Positions 5,333-9,779 of a stretch of DNA of 9,779 bases are shown here, piece by piece. Positions within the stretch are counted from its first letter, which is position 1. Every line of letters starts with the position of its first letter. Origin of the DNA: Syntrophaceae bacterium UBA1163 (GTDB lineage Bacteria > Desulfobacterota > BSN033 > UBA1163). The position numbers and the translations under genes are program-made. Under the pieces are notes generated by a model that had not been told where the DNA came from, made no database searches, and worked only from the letters and a program-made list of their open reading frames with translations. The stretch spans positions 1 through 9,779 of the forward strand of contig DBZJ01000047.1 of the NCBI GenBank assembly GCA_002311635.1, written 5' to 3'.

Positions 5333-6343
5333 ATGCCAAAGAGTTGGAAATGGTGGTTTCTGATCAGCTTGGCGTGTTTGTTCCTTTTGAATGGCGGATG
5401 TGAGAAATCTGGCAAGACTGGAAACCCTTCTTCAGCTAACTCCAAAGCGGGGAGTCCAATAATTCATTTTCAAGATAAGTTCTATGATGTTTCGGTGACA
5501 GGCAGGGGAAGCGTGTGGGTGGTTGGCTATTACGGTGCTATTCTCCACTCCAACGATGGTGGTAAGCACTGGTCCCGACAGAGTGCGGGAACCTCGGATG
5601 CCCTTTTAGGGGTTTCCTTCGTGAACGACCTTGAGGGGTGGACAGTAGGCGAGTCGGGAACGATTCTGCATACGAAGGACGGAGGAGCACGTTGGGAAAA
5701 ACAGCAGACGCCGGTCCCGGATGAAAGACTGCTAAAAGTCCAGTTTATTAACGAACGGGAGGGATGGGCCGTAGGAAGTAATGGCGTCATCTTGCGTACC
5801 TCAGACGGAGGAGTTCACTGGGAGAGGCTGTCCTTTAAGGAAGATGTGACCCTGAACGATCTGGTCTTCCTCAATGCGTCGGAGGGCTGGATTGCGGGCG
5901 AATTTGAAACGATCCTTCACACCACGGACGGGGGCAATACCTGGAGAAGGCAGCGAGGAGGTAAAGAGGGGAAACTTTTCGGGATAGGATTCAGGGATGC
6001 TCTCCGTGGGGTGGCCGTGGGCACCTCGGGAAAGATGGTCTTTACGGACGATGGCGGAAGAAGTTGGAAGGAGATCAAGAGCCCTACAGAGGATACGCTT
6101 ACAAAAGTTCGATTCTACGGGCCGTCAGAGGCGATCGCGATCGGGTTAAGGGGTGCGGTGATCCGTACGGAGGACGGTGGAAGAAATTGGTCTCTTCTTC
6201 CCCTACCGCATCATTATACCTGGCTTTCAGGGGTAGGTTTTACCAGGACCGGGATCGGATTTCTTGTGGGTGACGGAGGAAAAATTTTTGTAAGCAGCGA
6301 GAACGGAAAGAATTGGGTTCCTTTTGGCTCGTATGGCGGATAA
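5333..6343 (+). CDS. YCF48-type seven-bladed beta-propeller lipoprotein
   Basis: This 336-residue protein begins with a signal peptide (WKWWFLISLACLFLLNGGC) and likely lipidated Cys23, although the -3 residue Asn makes the lipobox weak. After a Ser/Gly/Lys-rich linker, seven Asp-box repeats of the form S/T-x-D-G-G-x-x-W end at Trp80, Trp121, Trp163, Trp204, Trp245, Trp286 and Trp328, spaced 41-42 residues. Each is preceded by a W/A-V-G-x-x-G-x-I-L-H/R-T strand. This is the layout of YCF48/HCF136 propellers, which in plants and cyanobacteria assist photosystem II assembly. In non-phototrophs, members are found beside RND/MMPL exporters and DUF1302 proteins, as here. It is probably a periplasmic, membrane-anchored partner of the transporter that follows 54 bases later. 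The last repeat (SSENGKNW) has Glu-Asn for Asp-Gly. GGGGAGAG at 5318-5325 is the ribosome site. Confidence 0.9.
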   Translation: MPKSWKWWFLISLACLFLLNGGCEKSGKTGNPSSANSKAGSPIIHFQDKFYDVSVTGRGSVWVVGYYGAILHSNDGGKHWSRQSAGTSDALLGVSFVNDLEGWTVGESGTILHTKDGGARWEKQQTPVPDERLLKVQFINEREGWAVGSNGVILRTSDGGVHWERLSFKEDVTLNDLVFLNASEGWIAGEFETILHTTDGGNTWRRQRGGKEGKLFGIGFRDALRGVAVGTSGKMVFTDDGGRSWKEIKSPTEDTLTKVRFYGPSEAIAIGLRGAVIRTEDGGRNWSLLPLPHHYTWLSGVGFTRTGIGFLVGDGGKIFVSSENGKNWVPFGSYGG

Positions 6344-6346
6344 AGG

Positions 6347-6380
6347 TTCATTCTCGAATGAAGGTCATTTATTCCAATGA
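6347..6380 (+). repeat. tandem inverted repeats between propeller and transporter genes
   Basis: TTCATTC (6347-6353) and GAATGAA (6356-6362) form a perfect seven-base dyad with a two-base centre. TCATT (6365-6369) and AATGA (6376-6380) form a second one with a six-base loop. Alternative pairings between the two are possible because all four arms carry the same ATTCA/TGAAT-like unit. They fill most of the 54-base gap and lie just before GGGGGAG, the likely ribosome site of the transporter. No T-run follows, so this is not a classical terminator. Confidence 0.45.
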
Positions 6381-6397
6381 TGGGGGAGTAAGAAGAG

Positions 6398-8734
6398 ATG
6401 TTTTTTGAAAAGCTGGTTGGGTTCTTCATCAGATTCAGAGTGGCGGTATTGGTCATCATGGCCATTGTGACCGCGTTTTTCTTAACCCAGATTTTTCGTA
6501 TGGAAATGTTTACTCAGTTCCTGGATCTTTTTCCGACAACCCATCCCTACGTCCAGATCCATAAGCAATATGCCAAATATTTTGGCGGCGCCTATCAAGC
6601 GACGCTCGTGGTCGAATTAAGAGAGGGCGGGAAATACAAAGATGTTTTTAACTTAGAGACGTTGAACAAGATGCACCGCATCCAATACGATGTCGACCTG
6701 ATACCCGGGGTTGACCATTTTGCAATCTATTCCATCGCAAGCCCGAAGGTCAGTTATACGAAGGAGACGCCCTATGGTTTTTCGACAAAGCAGATCATGC
6801 CGGAGGTGCCGAAAAACCAGCAGGAGCTTGAGGATCTGAAGAAAAAAGTATTTACGAGCCCGATTAACGGGACCCTCGTTTCAAGGGACCAGAAGGCCCT
6901 TCGTCTGGATGCAAACTTCATCGAGGGGAAAATTGATTTTAATAAACTTTTCGATGGATTCATGAAGATCAAGAAGAAGGAGGAGGATGCAAACCACAAG
7001 ATCTATCTGACCGGAACGCCCCTCGTCTACGGGTGGATCTATCACTACTTGCCAAAGATGGGGCTGATTTTCTTGATCACCTCCTTCATTATCGTGGCGT
7101 TACTGTATGGATATATGTACCAGGGTGGGTTGTGGTGGCGTCCCTTTCTCGACGGGATTGTCACTTCCATTTGGGGCCTTGGGTTCTCGGCCTTGATGGG
7201 ATTCCATTTTGATCCACTGATTATCGTGATTCCCTTTTTGCTCAGCGCCCGGGCCATGAGTCACGGGGTGCAGTGGACGGAGCGGTTCGTGGAGGAGTAC
7301 CGGAGACTCAACGGTGACATCCAGCAAGCGGCATTAATCACCGGGGTGGCGCTTTTTCCTCCAGGGCTCATCGGTATCGTTGCGGATACGTGGGCGCTTT
7401 TGATCATCTCCATCACTCCGATTCCGATGTTGAGAAACCTGGCTTTTATCGGCACGTTCTGGGCATTGTCCGCTGTTTTTTCGAGCTTGGTTCTCAATCC
7501 CGCCCTGTTTGCATCATTTAAGAAGCTATGGATACCCATGGAGTATAAAGAGAACACCTTCGACCGGATCCTGAAGCAAATTCTTGTACGGATGTCGAGC
7601 TGGACCTTTGGGAAAGGCAGATACATCACGGTCGGCTTAGCCGTTGCCGTCCTGATCGTCGCTGTGGTTTCATCCACTCGTCTCAAATACGGCGATGCAA
7701 ATCCCGGGGACCCGATTCTCTGGCAAAACTCGGAATATAACTCAGATGTGAAGAAGACCAATGAGCGTTTTCCCGGGGTGGACCAGATGTGGGTGGTCAT
7801 CGAGGGGAAAAAAGAGGGGACGGTATTGGCTCCGGACGTCGTCAGAGGAATGGAGGCATTAAAGTATCATATGATGGAGGACCCAAATGTCGGATTTGCC
7901 ACGTCCGTTGCCGACGTGATTAAAAGTATAAACATGTTAGCCCGCGGGAATGACCCAAAGATGGAGTATATACCGCCGACTGGGAAGGAGATCGAGACGA
8001 TGGTATGGCTCTTTAAGCTGGGATCAGCACCGGGTGAGTTGGACCCTTGGATGAATCCTGAATATTTTGGGAGCAACGTAAGACTCTATCTCAGAAACCA
8101 CGAAGGATCTCTGCTGCAAGAGGTGATCGGCCGGATCAAAAATTTCATCAAGGATAATCCGAAGCTCATGGAGAATGCAGTAGCGAAACCGGCCGGGGGG
8201 CTGGGAGGGATCTTGGCGGCGGCCAATGAGGTCATTGCCTCCAGAAACGATCCGATCCTGATTTTTATTTTGGTGGTTATCTTTATTCACTGTTCCCTCA
8301 CCTACTGGTCCATACTGGCAGGCGTGATCTTTACCATTTCGCTGGTCCTGGCCAACTTTCTCGCCTTTACCTACATGGCCTTCAAAGGGATCGGGCTCAA
8401 TATCAATACGTTCCCGGTGGTCTCGCTGGGGATAGGGATGGGGGTGGACTACGGCCTCTACATTGTCAGCAGGATCATCGAGGTGTATCGGGTCGAAAGA
8501 GATTTGGCAAAGTCGGTGAGAGGCGGGATGGTGACAGCAGGAAGGGCGGTTTTTTTCACGGCCACCATGATGACGGCCGGAGTGGTATTCTGGTACTTTT
8601 CGCCCCTTCGTTTTCAGGCGGAGATGGGCCTTTTGCTCGGGATCCTGATGATGGTGAACATGGTGGTAGGCGTTTTGGTTCTTCCCGCGGTGATTAACAT
8701 CATCAAGCCGAAGTTCGTTACGAAAGGTTTATGA
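6398..8734 (+). CDS. RND/MMPL-family inner-membrane transporter
   Basis: This 778-residue polytopic protein has the internal duplication of the RND superfamily: a lone TM1 (about 12-31), a large periplasmic loop (about 35-215), a TM bundle (about 220-375), TM7 (about 410-426), a second loop (about 430-615) and a second bundle (about 619-768). The second half carries GIGMGVDYGLYI (678-689); its Asp684-Tyr685 matches the proton-relay Asp-Tyr pair of MmpL3-like proteins. The equivalent first-half site reads Ser288-His289 (ARAMSHGVQ), so the halves are not equivalent. At this size it resembles hopanoid, lipid and sterol exporters (MMPL, HpnN) more than the roughly 1000-residue AcrB drug pumps, and no membrane-fusion protein gene is nearby. 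It likely moves a hydrophobic compound from the inner membrane using proton motive force. The genes around it encode a lipoprotein propeller, a periplasmic protein and an outer-membrane protein. Substrate unknown. Confidence 0.92.
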   Translation: MFFEKLVGFFIRFRVAVLVIMAIVTAFFLTQIFRMEMFTQFLDLFPTTHPYVQIHKQYAKYFGGAYQATLVVELREGGKYKDVFNLETLNKMHRIQYDVDLIPGVDHFAIYSIASPKVSYTKETPYGFSTKQIMPEVPKNQQELEDLKKKVFTSPINGTLVSRDQKALRLDANFIEGKIDFNKLFDGFMKIKKKEEDANHKIYLTGTPLVYGWIYHYLPKMGLIFLITSFIIVALLYGYMYQGGLWWRPFLDGIVTSIWGLGFSALMGFHFDPLIIVIPFLLSARAMSHGVQWTERFVEEYRRLNGDIQQAALITGVALFPPGLIGIVADTWALLIISITPIPMLRNLAFIGTFWALSAVFSSLVLNPALFASFKKLWIPMEYKENTFDRILKQILVRMSSWTFGKGRYITVGLAVAVLIVAVVSSTRLKYGDANPGDPILWQNSEYNSDVKKTNERFPGVDQMWVVIEGKKEGTVLAPDVVRGMEALKYHMMEDPNVGFATSVADVIKSINMLARGNDPKMEYIPPTGKEIETMVWLFKLGSAPGELDPWMNPEYFGSNVRLYLRNHEGSLLQEVIGRIKNFIKDNPKLMENAVAKPAGGLGGILAAANEVIASRNDPILIFILVVIFIHCSLTYWSILAGVIFTISLVLANFLAFTYMAFKGIGLNINTFPVVSLGIGMGVDYGLYIVSRIIEVYRVERDLAKSVRGGMVTAGRAVFFTATMMTAGVVFWYFSPLRFQAEMGLLLGILMMVNMVVGVLVLPAVINIIKPKFVTKGL

Positions 8735-8792
8735 AACTAAAAACCGTTGATGGATTTAGGGAGGCAACCAAAAACATGAAAGGAGGGGATAT

Positions 8793-9215
8793 ATGATGAA
8801 CAAGATTACAGTTTTATTAATCGCCATCGGGGTCGTTTTCATTTCGACTGTGGTTGTTTTTCTTGGAAATCCGGGGACCATCGGAGCGGCAGAGTCGTGT
8901 AAGATTGTCACGATTCGCGGTCGAGATAACATCGAACCTAACATGCTAACAATTACAAAAGGGGATTGTGCCGTATGGATGAATTGGACACGGGACCAGG
9001 ATGTCCTATTGTCCTTTAAGGAAGGCGAAAAGTGCATACGCGCGACGAAAACTCCGGTTGGTTTTAAAATGGATGTCCCGAAAGGGTGCTATATCGCCGG
9101 CTGGTTGAAATACGGAGAAACCGTCAGCTTAGTGTTCACACAACCAGGTACTTATAGTTACGATGTGGAATTCAAGGTGGGTGGAAAGAATAAGGGAACG
9201 ATTGTAGTGAAATAA
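8793..9215 (+). CDS. secreted cupredoxin-fold protein without copper ligands
   Basis: This 140-residue protein has an N-terminal signal or anchor helix (ITVLLIAIGVVFISTVVVFL, about 5-24) followed by GAAES. The mature part follows the cupredoxin_1 plan: IEPNMLTITKGDCAVWMNW (about 47-65), then a GWLKYGETVSLVFTQPGTYSYDVEF strand pair (about 103-127) and the final KGTIVVK. Every usual type-1 copper ligand is replaced: Asp70 where the first His is expected, and no Cys, His or Met in the YSYDVEFKVGGKNKGTI segment (normally C-x-x-H-x-x-M). Four cysteines (36, 59, 81, 99) remain in the exported part and could form two disulfides. A periplasmic binding or structural partner for the transporter is more likely than electron transfer. 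AAAGGAGGGG at 8779-8788 supports the start at 8793; the ATG at 8796 is also possible. It sits 58 bases after the transporter. Confidence 0.75.
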   Translation: MMNKITVLLIAIGVVFISTVVVFLGNPGTIGAAESCKIVTIRGRDNIEPNMLTITKGDCAVWMNWTRDQDVLLSFKEGEKCIRATKTPVGFKMDVPKGCYIAGWLKYGETVSLVFTQPGTYSYDVEFKVGGKNKGTIVVK

Positions 9216-9421
9216 TAAGTCGTGCAAGTGAAAGGTTGAATATATACCTGAATAGGTCAAGGTTTTGGGAGGGGTTACAAATTTTAAGGAAAGGTGGTGA
9301 GGCGAAGTTATCAGGGGGTACACTCGTGTCGCTGGGGGGTGACATCTAGGGGATATACGGGTAACATAACGAGAAGGAATATAACTTTCTTTGACAACTC
9401 AAAGAGGACAAGGAGGGGATG
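9216..9421 (+). other. G-rich intergenic leader before the outer-membrane protein gene
   Basis: About 200 bases separate the cupredoxin-like gene from the last gene, the longest gap in the right half. It holds a small dyad ACCT/AGGT (9246-9249, 9254-9257), several G-runs and TTGACA at 9391-9396 with no matching -10 box. No convincing terminator is seen. A GTG-started open stretch of 41 codons (9297-9422) overlaps the next start but is Arg-rich and not protein-like. AGGAGGGG at 9411-9418 is the ribosome site of the next gene. Confidence 0.4.
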
Positions 9422-9779
9422 ATGAAGAAGATTGCGCAAAGATCCTTTTTTACGGCTGTTTGCCTTGGATTGCTAAGTCTTTTGATGGTGTCGCCTAGCA
9501 CGGCCTTCCCGACGCTGAACTTGGGGGAAGAAACCGAATTGACTTTTTATGGTTGGGTCCGTAACAACACTGGAATGTTTCTGGAAAACCCTCAGCCTTT
9601 TTCCAAGAGCAGCAACGACCTGGCAACGGAAAGAACCTGGCTGAGGGGTTATACAGATTTCAAAATCAATGATCAGCTGAGGTTCTGGTCAGCCATTCAG
9701 TTTGCATACGAGCCACCGTATCCGGTTGAGCATGATGCGTCTACAAGCCTGTCCAAGTTCCTTGCTGAGATGCCGATCA
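9422..9779 (+). CDS. DUF1302-like outer-membrane porin family protein (5' part)
   Basis: The reading frame runs off the window end, so 119 residues are visible. A Sec signal peptide (MKKIAQRSFFTAVCLGLLSL, with a likely cut after STA at about 30) is followed by LTFYGWVRNNTGMFLENPQP. Alternating aromatic strands continue (TWLRGYTDFKINDQLRFWSA, IQFAYEPPYPVEH), the look of an outer-membrane beta-barrel start and in particular of DUF1302 proteins, whose opening pairs a G-x-x-x-N-x-T-x-x strand with an E-x-x-x-L/W-x-x-x-Y/D-F element. DUF1302 genes are often next to DUF1329, YCF48 and MMPL genes in proteobacteria, which fits its neighbours. ATG occurs at 9419 and 9422; the AGGAGG core at 9411-9416 is better spaced for 9422. 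Assignment to an outer-membrane barrel is fairly secure; DUF1302 itself is probable. Confidence 0.72.
   Translation, partial: MKKIAQRSFFTAVCLGLLSLLMVSPSTAFPTLNLGEETELTFYGWVRNNTGMFLENPQPFSKSSNDLATERTWLRGYTDFKINDQLRFWSAIQFAYEPPYPVEHDASTSLSKFLAEMPI

Noticed and set aside
7261..7800. Open frame of 179 codons on the - strand inside the transporter gene
   Set aside because: It shows shadow composition; the + strand encodes well-defined RND membrane segments here.
9297..9422. GTG-started 41-codon frame with AAGGAAAGG upstream, overlapping the start of the last gene
   Set aside because: It is rich in AGG/AGA Arg codons from G-rich DNA and has no protein-like pattern; the overlap looks accidental.

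Overview
The window looks like a piece of a Gram-negative, probably anaerobic genome. A deltaproteobacterial (Desulfobacterota-like) sulfate reducer or syntroph is the best guess. The basis is two lipoproteins, an outer-membrane porin-like protein, AAGGAGG-type ribosome binding sites, mixed GC of roughly 50%, and a CoA-type catabolic gene set beside an RND/MMPL exporter. This assignment comes from gene style, not from a marker gene. All intact genes lie on the + strand.

Left part (1-1744). The last 22 codons of an unrecognised gene are followed by a small lipoprotein of unknown role. Next comes the first of two XRE-family regulators with a C-terminal cupin sensor domain. The 481-base gap after it holds a decayed, antisense 3' end of a thiolase gene, then a strong A-tract promoter with a nine-base direct repeat over its core.

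Middle part (1745-5274). The second XRE-cupin regulator is a diverged duplicate of the first: the DNA-binding part is about 69% identical in DNA and the rest about 95%. It opens a probable operon that continues with a cyclase/kynurenine-formamidase-like metal hydrolase, a one-domain cupin lacking the usual metal ligands, a short-chain dehydrogenase and a 3-hydroxyacyl-CoA dehydrogenase. Two alcohol dehydrogenases plus a hydrolase suggest beta-oxidation-like handling of a hydroxylated, possibly cyclic, carboxylic acid. No ligase, acyl-CoA dehydrogenase or hydratase is present in the window to confirm it.

Right part (5333-9779). A seven-repeat YCF48-type beta-propeller lipoprotein, a 778-residue MMPL/RND membrane protein, a secreted cupredoxin-fold protein without copper ligands, and the start of a DUF1302-like outer-membrane protein follow in the same direction. 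Together they could span inner membrane, periplasm and outer membrane, and may move a hydrophobic substrate or product of the catabolic genes. The co-regulation of the enzymes with this envelope module is the most interesting hypothesis here.
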